A DNA stretch of 64,000 bases from Sphingomonas abietis (GCF_027625475.1 NZ_CP115174.1:3876501-3940500); one strand, 5' to 3'; counted from the stretch's first letter, positions 18,466 to 28,838 are shown. Numbers and translations are program-made. Notes: generated from the sequence alone by a model not told the origin.

Positions 18466-18474
18466 TGTGGATAA
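18466..18474 (-). promoter_or_regulatory. Consensus DnaA box upstream of dnaB
   Basis: TTATCCACA on the minus strand is a perfect match to the DnaA box consensus, about 75 bases upstream of the dnaB ATG. A weaker copy (ATATCCACC, plus strand) lies about 25 bases closer to dnaB. They could make dnaB responsive to DnaA; a single perfect 9-mer can also occur by chance. Confidence 0.4.
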
Positions 18475-18592
18475 CCTTGCCGTTCGGCGCCGCGCCCCGC
18501 TTCTCCCGTTCGTCCGGAGCGAACCGCGCAGAAGAAGCGGCCCGCGTCCCCCCTCGCCAAGCCCGCGCCAACCCGATAAGCGCTAGGGCGCC

Positions 18593-19075
18593 ATGACGGA
18601 CCCGCGCATCATCGATGTCTCCCTCGACGAGCGCACGATCCTGTGGCGCAACGCCGATATCGAGCAGGAGCGCCAGGTCGCGCTGTTCGATCTCCTCCAC
18701 GAGAATCATTTCCAGCCGGCCCGCGTGCCGCCCGACGGCTATGCCGGCCCCTACAAGGTCGGCCTGCGGGTCGAGGAAGGGCGGCTCGCGATCGACATCA
18801 ACCGGGCGGACGGCAGTCATATCGAGACGATCGGGCTCGGCATGATGCGCTTCCGCCGCGCGATCAAAGATTATTTTGCGATCTGCGACAGCTATTACCA
18901 GGCCGTCCGCCAGCATTCGCCGCAGCAGATCGAGACGATCGACATGGCGCGACGGGGGCTGCACAACGATGCGGCAGAACTGCTGCGCGACCGGCTGGAC
19001 GGCAAGATCGATCTTGATTTCGATACGGCACGGCGACTGTTCACGCTGATCTGCGTCCTTCATATCCGGGGTTAG
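18593..19075 (+). CDS. UPF0262 family protein
   Basis: This 160-residue protein matches UPF0262, a family largely confined to alphaproteobacteria. Characteristic stretches are IDVSLDERTI, YKVGLRVEEGRLAIDI and GLGMMRFRRAIKDYFAICDSYY. It has no signal peptide or membrane segment and is presumably cytosolic. Its function is unknown. It stops two bases before the cytidine deaminase ATG, so the two genes are an operon. Confidence 0.85.
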   Translation: MTDPRIIDVSLDERTILWRNADIEQERQVALFDLLHENHFQPARVPPDGYAGPYKVGLRVEEGRLAIDINRADGSHIETIGLGMMRFRRAIKDYFAICDSYYQAVRQHSPQQIETIDMARRGLHNDAAELLRDRLDGKIDLDFDTARRLFTLICVLHIRG

Positions 19076-19077
19076 CA

Positions 19078-19545
19078 ATGGCCGAGATTTCCATGGAAGA
19101 TGCCGCCGCCGGCGCGCTGGTCGAGGCCGCGCGCGAGGCCGCGCGCCACGCCCACGCGCCCTATTCGCGCTTCGCGGTGGGCGCGGCGCTGCTGATGGCC
19201 GACGGATCGGTGATCACCGGCACCAATTTCGAGAATGCGAGCTATGGCCTGTCGCTCTGCGCCGAGACGGTGGCGATCGCGACCGCCAACGCGCAGGGGC
19301 GCCTCGCCGACATCGTCGCGGTGGCGGTGATCGGCGGGATGATGGGCGCCGACGGCCTGCCGACCGGCGCCGACGTGGTCGGTCCGTGCGGGCGCTGCCG
19401 CCAGGTGATGAACGAGGCGGCGGAGATGGGCGGCCGCGATTTGCCGGTATTCTGCACGTCGGGCGACGGGCGCACGATCGAACGCCACATGCTGTCGGAA
19501 CTGCTGCCGCATGCGTTCGGGCCGAAGGATCTGGGGCTGGCGTAG
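19078..19545 (+). CDS. cdd: Cytidine deaminase
   Basis: A 155-residue zinc enzyme that converts (deoxy)cytidine to (deoxy)uridine for pyrimidine salvage. It has APYSRFAVGAAL, the CAE motif in SYGLSLCAETVAI (zinc ligand and catalytic Glu) and PCGRCRQ (two more zinc cysteines). The length fits the small homotetrameric class. It is directly coupled to the UPF0262 gene. A REP-like element about 48 bases after its stop may serve as the 3' end of the transcript. Confidence 0.9.
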   Translation: MAEISMEDAAAGALVEAAREAARHAHAPYSRFAVGAALLMADGSVITGTNFENASYGLSLCAETVAIATANAQGRLADIVAVAVIGGMMGADGLPTGADVVGPCGRCRQVMNEAAEMGGRDLPVFCTSGDGRTIERHMLSELLPHAFGPKDLGLA

Positions 19546-19593
19546 GACTGCGGCTTTACGGCTGGGCCTGGTGGAAACCCGCCCCTCTTCTAT

Positions 19594-19676
19594 CGTCATC
19601 CCGGACTTGATCCGGGATCCAGAGCCGTCATCGCCGACGCCCCAGGCTCTGGATCCTGACGTTCGTCAGGATGACG
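19594..19676. repeat. REP-like inverted repeat (CGTCATCC family)
   Basis: The arms are CGTCATCCCGGACTTGATCC and GACGTTCGTCAGGATGACG, with an inner CCAGAGC/GGCTCTGG stem. The unit sits between cdd and the low-GC insert; a sister copy is at 20829-20918 on the other side of that insert. The rest of the 304-base gap to 19850 holds this repeat and the 46-bp repeat at 19707. Confidence 0.78.
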
Positions 19677-19706
19677 ACAGGTGGTGGACTGCGGTCATTG
19701 GCGCGA

Positions 19707-19752
19707 GCCCTCTCCCGCTTTTGCGGGAGAGGGTTGGGTGAGGGTCTTCTTC
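19707..19752 (+). repeat. 46-bp repeat, left copy (GCCCTCTCCCGC family)
   Basis: The unit contains an inner hairpin (CTCTCCCGC and GCGGGAGAG) followed by GGTTGGGTGAGGGTCTTCTTC. The same 46 bases recur in inverted orientation at 20737-20782 with one mismatch in the loop. Together they bracket two genes of lower GC content. Confidence 0.85.
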
Positions 19753-19849
19753 TGCGAGGCAACGACGGCCATCGCCCATCACCTGCCATTCAGAATGAGA
19801 CAGGCGCGCAACGATTGCAGACATTCCCGAGGAGGCGCAGAAGGCACCC

Positions 19850-20062
19850 ATGGGGCAATATGAATGGGATAGTGGATCACCGACGGTGGCGCAGCGAGTT
19901 ATCGCTGGCGTCTATGTGGTTGGGTTGCTCTTGTTGAGTGCGAACAGCTACTTCGATTGGCGGTTCTTTGGCTCATACGATCATCTGGCGACGGGGTGCT
20001 GGGTAATCACCGGGTTGATATTGTTCATCCGGTTTATGCCGAGGGCGCGTCGGAGCGACTGA
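19850..20062 (+). CDS. Small two-helix membrane protein of unknown function
   Basis: A 70-residue protein with two hydrophobic helices (VIAGVYVVGLLLLSA near residues 17-32 and VITGLILFIRF near 52-62) and a basic C-terminus PRARRSD. The ribosome-binding site (GAAGG) is modest. Base composition is visibly less GC-rich than its neighbours, and it lies between inverted copies of a 46-bp repeat, suggesting acquisition. It is not recognised as any family. A real gene is likely but unproven. Confidence 0.55.
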   Translation: MGQYEWDSGSPTVAQRVIAGVYVVGLLLLSANSYFDWRFFGSYDHLATGCWVITGLILFIRFMPRARRSD

Positions 20063-20131
20063 CCGCTGACGGCCGCCCGGCAGATACCGCCCCACTTGCG
20101 GACAACGGCGAGGCAATGCGATCATCGCCAT

Positions 20132-20695
20132 ATGCGACGTTTGTTCATTTTTCCGCTCCTTGCGCTTTCTGCGTGCTCGACAAGCGCGGCTTCCAATGAC
20201 CAATCACCAATTGCGGCAATTGAAGTGCCGACCCCAAGCCGCGACGATCAATCCGATCTCATTGAGATATTGAAACGGGTGGCCCCGAAGCAGGGGTTCC
20301 ACGTCGACGACGTTAGCCAACAGTGGCGTGAGTTTGCAAGGCAAGCAGAAGACCATCCATCGCCCGCGCGTAAGACGCTCTACGCTGGCGTTTGGAGCGG
20401 CAAGAATGATGACGACTTCATCGCAGCGGCTGACGACGGCGGACACAAAGGTAGAAGTTGGATCATCTGCTACTCGGGACATCACCCGGCGGCCGCAAAA
20501 CGCTTTTGGTTAGAGCTTAAGGCTGCGGTATATCACCGATGGCCAACCGCGCAGCCGATCCCAATCCTCCCGTCAGGCGCGGTGCCGCTCTCCACTGATC
20601 TTCAACTCACTTCCTCGGGATACCAGATCATCCGAACCGCCGCCGCGAGGTACGGGCTTCCCGCATCATCCCCGTTGATCGCGGATGGCAGCTAA
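20132..20695 (+). CDS. Putative lipoprotein of unknown function
   Basis: A 187-residue protein starting MRRLFIFPLLALSAC; the lipobox LSAC predicts cleavage before Cys15. The mature part (residues 30-187) includes ILKRVAPKQGFHVDDVSQQW, LYAGVWSGKNDDDFI and SWIICYSGHHPAAAKRFW. No family is recognised. The ATG at 20132 is preferred over 20096 because it gives a clean signal peptide. It shares the lower GC content of the preceding small membrane gene and lies within the same repeat-bounded insert. Confidence 0.65.
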   Translation: MRRLFIFPLLALSACSTSAASNDQSPIAAIEVPTPSRDDQSDLIEILKRVAPKQGFHVDDVSQQWREFARQAEDHPSPARKTLYAGVWSGKNDDDFIAAADDGGHKGRSWIICYSGHHPAAAKRFWLELKAAVYHRWPTAQPIPILPSGAVPLSTDLQLTSSGYQIIRTAAARYGLPASSPLIADGS

Positions 20696-20736
20696 ACAAC
20701 GACCTTGCCCGAAACCGGACCGTCCCAAATCCACCA

Positions 20737-20782
20737 GAAGAAGACCCTCACCCAACCCTCTCCCGCGAAAGCGGGAGAGGGC
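20737..20782 (-). repeat. 46-bp repeat, right copy (inverted)
   Basis: Reverse complement of the unit at 19707-19752 with a single loop difference. It closes the two-gene insert on its right. The 282-base gap from 20696 to 20977 otherwise holds only the REP-like element at 20829. Confidence 0.85.
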
Positions 20783-20828
20783 TTCACGCGACGGCAGCGT
20801 TTGGGGCGGAAGCAGTCTTTTCATTCTA

Positions 20829-20918
20829 CGTCATCCCGGACTTGATCCGGGATCCCACTTTTTGCGTGTCCAGCCGAAATCCAAGGAGTTGGACCCCGGA
20901 TCACGTCCGGGGTGACGA
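20829..20918. repeat. REP-like inverted repeat (CGTCATCC family)
   Basis: The arms CGTCATCCCGGACTTGATCC and GGATCACGTCCGGGGTGACG face each other. It lies between the insert and the 3' end of ilvD, where convergent transcription would need an end point. Confidence 0.78.
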
Positions 20919-20977
20919 GATAGGGCGAAGGGGCGTTTCTTGGGGCGCTTGCCGCCATACGCAGCTCTTCGCCCCCC

Positions 20978-22825
20978 TTACTCGACCTGGCTCACATCCC
21001 GCACCGCGCCGCGCGCCGCATTGGTGGTCATCGCCGCATAGGCGCGCAGTGCTGGCGAGACCTCGCGCTTGCGGCCGAACGGCTTCCATGCTTTCGCGCC
21101 CTTGGCCACCATCTCGGCATGGCGCTCGGCGATCACGGCATCGTCGAGGTCGAGGCGGATCGCGCGGTTGGGGATGTCGATCAGGATCGGGTCGCCCGTC
21201 TTCACCAGCGCGATCAGCCCGCCTTCCGCCGCTTCCGGCGAGACATGGCCGATCGACAGGCCCGAGGTGCCGCCCGAGAAGCGCCCGTCGGTGATCAGCG
21301 CGCAGGCTTTGCCGAGGCCCTTCGATTTCAGATAGCTGGTCGGATACAGCATCTCCTGCATGCCCGGCCCGCCCTTCGGCCCCTCATAGCGGATCACGAC
21401 GACGTCGCCGGCCTTGACCTCGTTGCCGAGGATCCCGACCACCGAGGCATCCTGGCTCTCATAGACGCGCGCGGTGCCGCGGAAGGTGAGGATGCTGTCA
21501 TCCACGCCCGCGGTCTTCACGATGCAGCCTTCGGGCGCGAGATTGCCGAACAGCACCGCCAGCCCGCCATCCTTCGAGAAGGGATGCTCGGTCGAGCGGA
21601 TCACGCCGTCCTTGCGATCGGTATCCAGCTCGTCCCACCGCGCGGACTGGCTGAACGCGGTCTGCGTCGGCACGCCGCCCGGCGCCGCCTTGAAGAAATT
21701 GCGGACCTCCTCGCTGTTGGTGCGGCCGATGTCCCAGCGATCGAGCGCATGGCCGAGCGTCGGCGCATGGACGGTCGGCTGCGAGGCGTCGATCAGCCCG
21801 CCGCGCTCCAGCTCGCCGAGGATCGACATGATCCCGCCGGCGCGATGGACGTCCTCCATATGGACATCCTGCTTGGCCGGCGCGACCTTGCACAGGCAGG
21901 GGACGCGGCGGCTGAGGCGATCGATATCCGCCATCGTGAAGTCCACGCCGGCCTCCTGCGCGGCGGCGAGCAGGTGGAGCACGGTGTTGGTCGATCCGCC
22001 CATCGCGATGTCGAGGCTCATGGCGTTCTCGAAGGCGGCGAAGGTGGCGATGCCGCGCGGCGTCGCGGTCACGTCGTCCTGCTCGTACCAGCGCTTGGCG
22101 ACGTCGACGATCAGGTGCCCGGCCTCGCGGAACAGCTTCTCGCGATCGGCGTGCGTCGCCAGCGTCGATCCGTTGCCGGGCAACGAAAGCCCCAGCGCCT
22201 CGGTGAGGCAGTTCATCGAATTGGCGGTGAACATGCCCGAGCAGCTGCCGCAGGTCGGGCAGGCGGCGCGCTCGACTTCGGCGACCTCCTCGTCCGAATA
22301 GCTCTCGTCCGCCGCGACGACCATCGCGTCGACCAGATCGAGCGCGACTTCCTTGCCCTTCATGACGACCTTGCCGGCCTCCATCGGCCCGCCCGAGACG
22401 AACACCGCGGGGACGTTGAGGCGCAGCGCCGCCATCAGCATCCCCGGCGTGATCTTGTCGCAGTTGGAGATGCACACCATCGCATCGGCGCAGTGGGCGT
22501 TGACCATATATTCGACCGAGTCGGCGATCAGCTCGCGGCTCGGCAGCGAATAGAGCATCCCGCCATGCCCCATGGCGATGCCGTCATCGACCGCGATGGT
22601 GTTGAACTCCTTGGCGACGCCGCCCGCCGCCTCGATCTCGCGTGCGACCAGTTGCCCCAGATCCTTGAGGTGGACATGGCCCGGCACGAACTGGGTGAAG
22701 CTGTTGACCACCGCGATGATCGGCTTGCCGAAATCGCTGTCCTTCATCCCCGTCGCGCGCCACAGGCCGCGCGCGCCCGCCATGTTGCGGCCGTGGGTGG
22801 TGGTACGCGAACGATAGGCGGGCAT
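20978..22825 (-). CDS. ilvD: Dihydroxy-acid dehydratase
   Basis: The 615-residue iron-sulfur dehydratase performs the third common step of valine, leucine and isoleucine synthesis. The start [20 protein letters not shown] at 22825 is the family start, with GAGGA upstream. Diagnostic cysteines occur in [12 protein letters not shown] and [39 protein letters not shown] is the C-terminal signature. The frame is open 14 codons further upstream. It functions with leuC and leuD further right in branched-chain amino acid synthesis. Confidence 0.93.
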   Translation of the reverse strand: MPAYRSRTTTHGRNMAGARGLWRATGMKDSDFGKPIIAVVNSFTQFVPGHVHLKDLGQLVAREIEAAGGVAKEFNTIAVDDGIAMGHGGMLYSLPSRELIADSVEYMVNAHCADAMVCISNCDKITPGMLMAALRLNVPAVFVSGGPMEAGKVVMKGKEVALDLVDAMVVAADESYSDEEVAEVERAACPTCGSCSGMFTANSMNCLTEALGLSLPGNGSTLATHADREKLFREAGHLIVDVAKRWYEQDDVTATPRGIATFAAFENAMSLDIAMGGSTNTVLHLLAAAQEAGVDFTMADIDRLSRRVPCLCKVAPAKQDVHMEDVHRAGGIMSILGELERGGLIDASQPTVHAPTLGHALDRWDIGRTNSEEVRNFFKAAPGGVPTQTAFSQSARWDELDTDRKDGVIRSTEHPFSKDGGLAVLFGNLAPEGCIVKTAGVDDSILTFRGTARVYESQDASVVGILGNEVKAGDVVVIRYEGPKGGPGMQEMLYPTSYLKSKGLGKACALITDGRFSGGTSGLSIGHVSPEAAEGGLIALVKTGDPILIDIPNRAIRLDLDDAVIAERHAEMVAKGAKAWKPFGRKREVSPALRAYAAMTTNAARGAVRDVSQVE

Positions 22826-22906
22826 CAGGCGGTCCTCAACGAAATGAGGGCCGCCTTTGCGCAACATACCATCCGATTGTCAATCAAAACCGGACATAAG
22901 ATTACG

Positions 22907-23206
22907 TCAGGCGACGTCCACCGCCTCCGGGGCCGGCACGATCAGCGGCGGCGCGGTGAGCAGATCGCCGATCGCCTTGGCGAACGCGCGGAAGTGATCG
23001 GACGCCATATGCGCGTCGACGGCCGCCTGATCTGCGTAGAGTTCGTCGAACACGTAGCGACGGTCGCCCGACGCCTCGCGCCAGACATTATAATGATGGT
23101 TGCCCGGCTCCTGCCGGGCCTCGGCCGCCACCGCTGCGGCGGCGGACTCGAACCCAGCCTCGCTGCCGGGCTTCACGGAAATCAGGGCGACGACCTTGAT
23201 CGGCAT
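22907..23206 (-). CDS. Antibiotic-biosynthesis-monooxygenase-domain protein (putative quinol monooxygenase)
   Basis: A 99-residue ABM-fold protein: VALISVKPGSEAGFESA at the start, then EPGNHHYNVWREASGDRRYVFDELYAD and AHMASDHFRAF. This matches the small YgiN/LsrG-like group, which oxidises quinols or isomerises small carbonyl compounds as a dimer. The substrate is unknown. Its ATG overlaps the enoyl-CoA hydratase stop by one base (TGATG), so the two are translationally coupled. Confidence 0.84.
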   Translation of the reverse strand: MPIKVVALISVKPGSEAGFESAAAAVAAEARQEPGNHHYNVWREASGDRRYVFDELYADQAAVDAHMASDHFRAFAKAIGDLLTAPPLIVPAPEAVDVA

Positions 23207-23976
23207 CAGGCATTCTCCGGCTTGCGCTGAAAGACGGGCGCGCGTTTTTCGAGGAAGGCGGTGAAGGCCTCCTTCGCTTCGGCCGATAGCATGGTCTCGC
23301 GAAACAGCCGCCCCTCTTCCTCGATCCGCGCGACCAGCGCGGCAGGATCGCCCTTGATCAGCCGGCGCGTCGCGGCGAGCGCCTGCGGTGGCTTGGTGCC
23401 GAGCGCCGCCGCCTTGGCGCGGGCGTGGGCCAGCAGCTGATCGGCCGGCACGATCGCGGTGACGAGGCCGGCCTTGTCGGCGGCGTCCGCCCCCATCGGC
23501 TCGCCGAGCAGCAGCATCGCCGCCGCCTTGGCATAGCCGAGCGTCGCCGGTGCGAGCAGGCTGCTGCCCGCCTCCGGAACAATGCCGAGATTGACGAACG
23601 GCATCACGAAGCGCGCGTCGGGCGCCGCATAGACCAGATCGCAATGGAACAGCATCGTCGTGCCGACGCCCACGGCGAGGCCCTGCACCGCCGCCACGAT
23701 CGGCTTGTCGAACAGCGCGATCGCCTTGATGAAGCCGAACGCCTCGGTGCCGCGATCAGGACCGCTCAGGAAATTGGCGATGTCGTTGCCCGCACAGAAG
23801 GCGTCGCCATTGCCGGCGATCAACACCGCCGCGATGTCCGCGCGGGACGAGGCTTCGGCGAGCCCCTCGGTCAGCGTCCGGTACATGGCGCCGGTCAGCG
23901 CATTCTTCTTGTCGGGGCGGTCCAGCCGCAGCTCGATCACGCCATCGGCTTCGCGCCGTTCGATACCCTCACCCAT
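23206..23976 (-). CDS. Enoyl-CoA hydratase/isomerase family protein
   Basis: The 256-residue crotonase-fold protein has LRLDRPDKKNALTGAMY, the oxyanion-hole segment AGNGDAFCAGNDIANF, and AVQGLAVGVGTTMLFHCDLVYA. The second canonical hydratase Glu is in the NLGIVPEAGSS loop, so hydratase or isomerase activity is plausible. It probably acts in fatty or aromatic acid beta-oxidation. The ATG at 23976 has AAGGAG upstream. It is divergent from leuC, and the 146-base gap (23977-24122) must hold both promoters. Confidence 0.87.
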   Translation of the reverse strand: MGEGIERREADGVIELRLDRPDKKNALTGAMYRTLTEGLAEASSRADIAAVLIAGNGDAFCAGNDIANFLSGPDRGTEAFGFIKAIALFDKPIVAAVQGLAVGVGTTMLFHCDLVYAAPDARFVMPFVNLGIVPEAGSSLLAPATLGYAKAAAMLLLGEPMGADAADKAGLVTAIVPADQLLAHARAKAAALGTKPPQALAATRRLIKGDPAALVARIEEEGRLFRETMLSAEAKEAFTAFLEKRAPVFQRKPENA

Positions 23977-24122
23977 GCTCCGCTCCTTGACGTTTACGGA
24001 AAGCAATAGACCTTTCCGGCAGAGGGGGAAAGCGGGATCGGCGCACGAATATTCCCGCTTGCGCGCCGTAAAGGACACAAAGCGCGACAAGGCGCGACGA
24101 TCGCGCTAGAGGCGGCGCCATC

Positions 24123-25559
24123 ATGACCACCGACTCCTCCCCCCGCACGCTCTACCAAAAGATCTGGGACGCGCATGTCGTCCAGCAGCGCGACGATGGC
24201 ACCGCGCTCCTCTATATCGATCGCCACCTCGTCCATGAGGTGACCAGCCCGCAGGCGTTCGACGGGCTGCGCGCCGCGGGCCGCAAGGTCCGCCGCCCCG
24301 ATCTCACGCTCGCGGTAGCCGATCACAACATCCAGACGACGGCGCGCGTCGATGCGGCCGGCCAGCGCCTGCCGGTCGAGGATCCGCAGTCCGCCGAGCA
24401 GCTGGCCGCGCTGGTGCGCAACACCACGGCGTTCGGCGTCGAATATATCGAGGATCTCGCCGCCGAGCAGGGCATCGTCCATGTCGTCGGCCCCGAGCAG
24501 GGCTTCACTTTGCCGGGCACCACCGTGGTCTGCGGCGACAGCCACACCGCCAGCCATGGCGCGCTGGGCGCGCTCGCCTTCGGCATCGGCACGTCGGAGG
24601 TCGAGCATGTGCTGGCCAGCCAGACCTTGCTGCTCAAGCGCTCCAAGTCGCTCGAAGTGCGCGTCGATGGTCCGCTCGGCCCCGGCGTGACGCCCAAGGA
24701 CGTCGCGCTGGCGATCGTCGCCAAGCTGACGGCGGCGGGCGGTGCCGGCTATGTCGCCGAATATACCGGCTCGGTGTTCCGCGAAATGTCGATCGAGGGA
24801 CGGCTGACCGTCTGCAACATGTCGATCGAGGCGGGCGCGCGCGCCGGGCTGGTCGCACCCGACGACACCACCTTCGCCTATCTCAAGGGCAAGCCGCGCG
24901 CGCCCAAGCGCGCCGATTGGGACAAGGCGGTCGCCTGGTGGCGCAGCCTCGTCACCGATCCCGGCGCGACCTACGACAAGGTCGTCACCATCGACGCCGC
25001 GACGATCGTGCCGCTGGTGACATGGGGCACCAGCCCCGACGACGTGGTGCCGATCACCGGCATCGTCCCCGATCCCGCCGCACTCACCGATCCGGCGCGC
25101 CGCGCCGCGGCCGAGAAGTCGCTCGCCTATATGGGCCTCACCGCCGGCCAGCGGATGCAGGACGTCAGCGTCGATCGCATCTTCATCGGCAGTTGCACCA
25201 ACAGCCGCATCGAGGATCTGCGCGCCGCCGCCGCCATCGCCAAGGGCCGCCACATCGCCGGCAATGTGAAGCAGGCGCTGGTCGTGCCCGGCTCCGGCCT
25301 GGTCAAGCGCCAGGCGGAGGCCGAAGGCCTTGATCGCATCTTCATCGAGGCCGGCTTCGAATGGCGCGAGCCGGGCTGCTCGATGTGCCTGGCGATGAAC
25401 CCGGACAAGGTGCCGGCCGGCGAACGCTGCGCCTCCACCTCCAACCGCAATTTCGTCGGGCGGCAGGGGCCGGGATCGCGCACCCACCTGCTCTCGCCGG
25501 CGATGGCGGCGGCGGCGGCGGTGACCGGGAAGCTGACTGACGTGAGGGAGATCGCCTGA
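24123..25559 (+). CDS. leuC: 3-isopropylmalate dehydratase large subunit
   Basis: The 478-residue aconitase-family subunit binds the [4Fe-4S] cluster through a Cys in [11 protein letters not shown] near residue 357 and a pair in CSMC near 418-421. [16 protein letters not shown] is the active-site signature and NRNFVGRQG lies near the C-terminus. With LeuD it isomerises 2- to 3-isopropylmalate in leucine synthesis. The stop overlaps the leuD ATG by one base (TGATG), which couples synthesis of the two subunits. Confidence 0.93.
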   Translation: MTTDSSPRTLYQKIWDAHVVQQRDDGTALLYIDRHLVHEVTSPQAFDGLRAAGRKVRRPDLTLAVADHNIQTTARVDAAGQRLPVEDPQSAEQLAALVRNTTAFGVEYIEDLAAEQGIVHVVGPEQGFTLPGTTVVCGDSHTASHGALGALAFGIGTSEVEHVLASQTLLLKRSKSLEVRVDGPLGPGVTPKDVALAIVAKLTAAGGAGYVAEYTGSVFREMSIEGRLTVCNMSIEAGARAGLVAPDDTTFAYLKGKPRAPKRADWDKAVAWWRSLVTDPGATYDKVVTIDAATIVPLVTWGTSPDDVVPITGIVPDPAALTDPARRAAAEKSLAYMGLTAGQRMQDVSVDRIFIGSCTNSRIEDLRAAAAIAKGRHIAGNVKQALVVPGSGLVKRQAEAEGLDRIFIEAGFEWREPGCSMCLAMNPDKVPAGERCASTSNRNFVGRQGPGSRTHLLSPAMAAAAAVTGKLTDVREIA

Positions 25560-26158
25560 TGCGCGCCATCGACACCATCGAGGGCAAGGCCTACCCGCTC
25601 GGCCGCCCCAATATCGACACCGACATCATCATCCCGGCCCACTGGCTGAAGACGGTGACGCGCGAAGGCCTCGGCAAGGGCGCGTTCGAGACGATCCGGG
25701 CCGAGCCCGGCAACGTGTTCGACGATCCGGCCTATGCTGGCGCGCCGATCCTGATCGCCGGCGACAATTATGGCTGCGGCTCCAGCCGCGAACATGCCGC
25801 CTGGGCGATGGCGGACATGGGCATCCGCGCGGTGATCGCGCCGGGCTTCTCCGACATCCACTCGGGCAACGCCTTCAAGAACGGCATCCTGACGGTGGTG
25901 CTGCCGCAGGAGCAGGTCGATCGGCTGCTCGAGGTGGCGAAGGAGCTGCCGATCGCGATCGACCTCGAGAGCCAGACGGTGACGACCCCCTATCAGGATC
26001 GCTTCCGGTTCGAGATCGATCCGTTCCGCAAGGATTGCCTGCTCAAGGGCCTCGACGAGATCGGCATCACGCTGCAACTGGACGATGCCATCGCCGCGCA
26101 CGAGGCCAAGGCGCATCGCGAGACGCCGTGGGTGGAGGGCGCCGCCCGGGCCGCCTGA
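25559..26158 (+). CDS. leuD: 3-isopropylmalate dehydratase small subunit
   Basis: A 199-residue swivel-domain subunit: [19 protein letters not shown] at the start, [17 protein letters not shown] in the middle, and [11 protein letters not shown]. The length and motifs are those of the bacterial type 1 LeuD. It partners LeuC, encoded directly upstream. Confidence 0.93.
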   Translation: MRAIDTIEGKAYPLGRPNIDTDIIIPAHWLKTVTREGLGKGAFETIRAEPGNVFDDPAYAGAPILIAGDNYGCGSSREHAAWAMADMGIRAVIAPGFSDIHSGNAFKNGILTVVLPQEQVDRLLEVAKELPIAIDLESQTVTTPYQDRFRFEIDPFRKDCLLKGLDEIGITLQLDDAIAAHEAKAHRETPWVEGAARAA

Positions 26159-26224
26159 TCGGTCGCACCGGCTCGGCCGTGGCAATCTCCCGTTCAGCGC
26201 CGCTATCGTATCGGTTTCGCTTGA

Positions 26225-26285
26225 ATGGAACGGGGTAACGCCCGATATTGCAACGGCCGACGCCCTTCGTCGGCGATAAGGAGCT
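26225..26285 (+). promoter_or_regulatory. Structured 5' leader of the Bax-inhibitor gene, candidate ybhL leader RNA
   Basis: Two hairpins precede the gene: CGGG-x6-CCCG at 26231-26244 and GCCGACG-CCCTT-CGTCGGC at 26256-26274, separated by ATATTGCAACG. An AAGGAG ribosome-binding site follows at once, eight bases before the ATG. Alphaproteobacteria have a described ybhL leader motif upstream of exactly this gene family. The match is from memory of the motif's shape, so a covariance search should confirm it. Confidence 0.5.
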
Positions 26286-26291
26286 TTTCAG

Positions 26292-27035
26292 ATGGCCAAT
26301 TGGTCTGATCCCCGGACGACAGCGGTGCCCCGCGCCGCAACTGGCGCGCGCGACGCCGCCTTCGATGCGGGGCTGCGGTCCTACATGCTGTCGGTCTACA
26401 ATTATATGGCGTCGGGCGTGCTGCTGACCGGCATCGTCGCGATGCTGTTCGCGAACAGCCCCTATATGGGCGTGCTGTTCGATCCGTTCGGCCGCCCGAA
26501 CCTGCTCGGCATGGTGGTGATGTTCGCCCCGCTCGGCCTCGTCATGGCGATGAGCTTCGGGATGCAGCGGATGCAGGAAAGCACCATCAAGGCGCTCTAC
26601 TGGGTGCTGACGGTGGCGATGGGCCTGTCGCTCTCCACGATCTTCCTGCGCTACACCGGCGGATCGATCGCCCAGACCTTCTTCGCGACGGCGATCGGCT
26701 TCGGCGGCCTCAGCCTCTATGGCTATACCACCAAGCGCGATCTGGCGCCGTTCGGCACCTTCCTGACGATGGCGCTGTTCGGCCTGATCGCCGCCTCGCT
26801 GATCAACATGTTCGTGCATAGCCAGGGCATGGACCTGATCATCTCGTTCGTCGGCGTGCTGCTGTTCGCGGGCCTCACCGCGTTCGATACGCAGCGGATC
26901 AAGAGCACCTATTATGCGGTGCGCGGCACGTCCTTCTACGGCAAGTCGGCCGTGATGGGCGCGTTGCAGCTGTATCTCGATTTCGTGAACATGTTCCTGT
27001 TCCTGCTGCGCTTTATGGGCAACCAGCGCAACTGA
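26292..27035 (+). CDS. Bax inhibitor-1 / YccA family membrane protein (YbhL-like)
   Basis: A 247-residue inner-membrane protein with about seven hydrophobic helices, including YMASGVLLTGIVAMLFA, LLGMVVMFAPLGLVMAMS, TFLTMALFGLIAASLINMF and IISFVGVLLFAGLTAFDTQ. GLTAFDTQRIK and a C-terminal LYLDFVNMFLFLLRFMGNQRN are family signatures. Bacterial homologues form pH-sensitive calcium leak channels; the role here is by family analogy. It is followed by a strong terminator, so it is monocistronic. Confidence 0.88.
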   Translation: MANWSDPRTTAVPRAATGARDAAFDAGLRSYMLSVYNYMASGVLLTGIVAMLFANSPYMGVLFDPFGRPNLLGMVVMFAPLGLVMAMSFGMQRMQESTIKALYWVLTVAMGLSLSTIFLRYTGGSIAQTFFATAIGFGGLSLYGYTTKRDLAPFGTFLTMALFGLIAASLINMFVHSQGMDLIISFVGVLLFAGLTAFDTQRIKSTYYAVRGTSFYGKSAVMGALQLYLDFVNMFLFLLRFMGNQRN

Positions 27036-27058
27036 TCCGCTTTCCCCAAACATGACGA

Positions 27059-27092
27059 AGGCCCGGCGGAGCGATCCGCCGGGCCTTTTTCT
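27059..27092 (+). terminator. Rho-independent terminator after the Bax-inhibitor gene
   Basis: AGGCCCGGCGGA, loop GCGA, TCCGCCGGGCCT and then a T run (TTTTTCTT). The stem is 12 perfect pairs and lies 24 bases after the stop codon. Confidence 0.9.
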
Positions 27093-27151
27093 TGCACCCG
27101 CTCCGCACCATCGCCGAGCAAGCATAAGGGGACTCCGGCAAGGGCGCGCGT

Positions 27152-27778
27152 TCAGGCAGCCGGTTTGGGCGCGGGCATCGGGCCGTCAAGCGCGAGCGAC
27201 CGCAGATAGGCAGGGCGGGCCTCCAGCCGGTCCACATAGCCGACGAATGCCGGCCGCCGCTCCACCATGCCGAAGCGCATATAGAAGGACAGGCAGGCGC
27301 CGACATAGCAATCCGCCGCCGTGAAATAATCGGCGGCGATATATTCCTGCCCGGCCAGCGCGCCTTCGATCGCGCCCAGCACCGCATCGAGGCTGGAATA
27401 GCCGACCATCGCGGCCCGTTCGGCCGGAATGCTTCTGCCCAGCGCCTTGTCGGTGATCGCCCCATCGAACGGGCCCGCGACGAAGAACAGCCAGCGATAA
27501 TAATCCGCCCGATCGGCAGGCGGCGGGGCCAGCCCGGCATCGGGGAAGGCATCGGCCAGATAGGCGCAGATCGCCGCGCATTCGGTGACGATTTGGCCAT
27601 CGTGGCTGATCGCCGGCACTTTTCCCATCGGATTGATCGCCAGATAGGCGGGGGCCTTCATGGTCGTGCCATAATCGAGAATTTCGGTGCGATAGGGACG
27701 GCCAATCTCCTCCAGCATCCAGCGGACCAGCCGCGCCCGCGACTTCGGGTTGGTGTAGAAAACAAGATCGCCGTCCAT
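27152..27778 (-). CDS. Glutathione S-transferase family protein
   Basis: The 208-residue protein has the thioredoxin-like N-terminal domain with LVFYTNPKSRARLVRWML, NPMGKVPAI (cis-Pro) and QIVTECAAICAYLAD (the Glu/Ser-type glutathione site). An all-helical C-terminal domain follows. The N-terminal PKSRARLV element resembles beta- or nu-class bacterial GSTs, and the specific substrate is unknown. The ATG at 27778 has GGGAG upstream. It is divergent from the proline iminopeptidase gene. Confidence 0.85.
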   Translation of the reverse strand: MDGDLVFYTNPKSRARLVRWMLEEIGRPYRTEILDYGTTMKAPAYLAINPMGKVPAISHDGQIVTECAAICAYLADAFPDAGLAPPPADRADYYRWLFFVAGPFDGAITDKALGRSIPAERAAMVGYSSLDAVLGAIEGALAGQEYIAADYFTAADCYVGACLSFYMRFGMVERRPAFVGYVDRLEARPAYLRSLALDGPMPAPKPAA

Positions 27779-27809
27779 CGTCGTTCTCCCTGATCTGGCA
27801 AGATGCTAG

Positions 27810-28838
<1,029 letters not shown>

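Noticed and set aside
16712..20918. Insertion sequence with transposase
   Set aside because: The repeats at 16712, 19594, 19707, 20737 and 20829 have no transposase frame between or beside them. They fit REP-type elements better.
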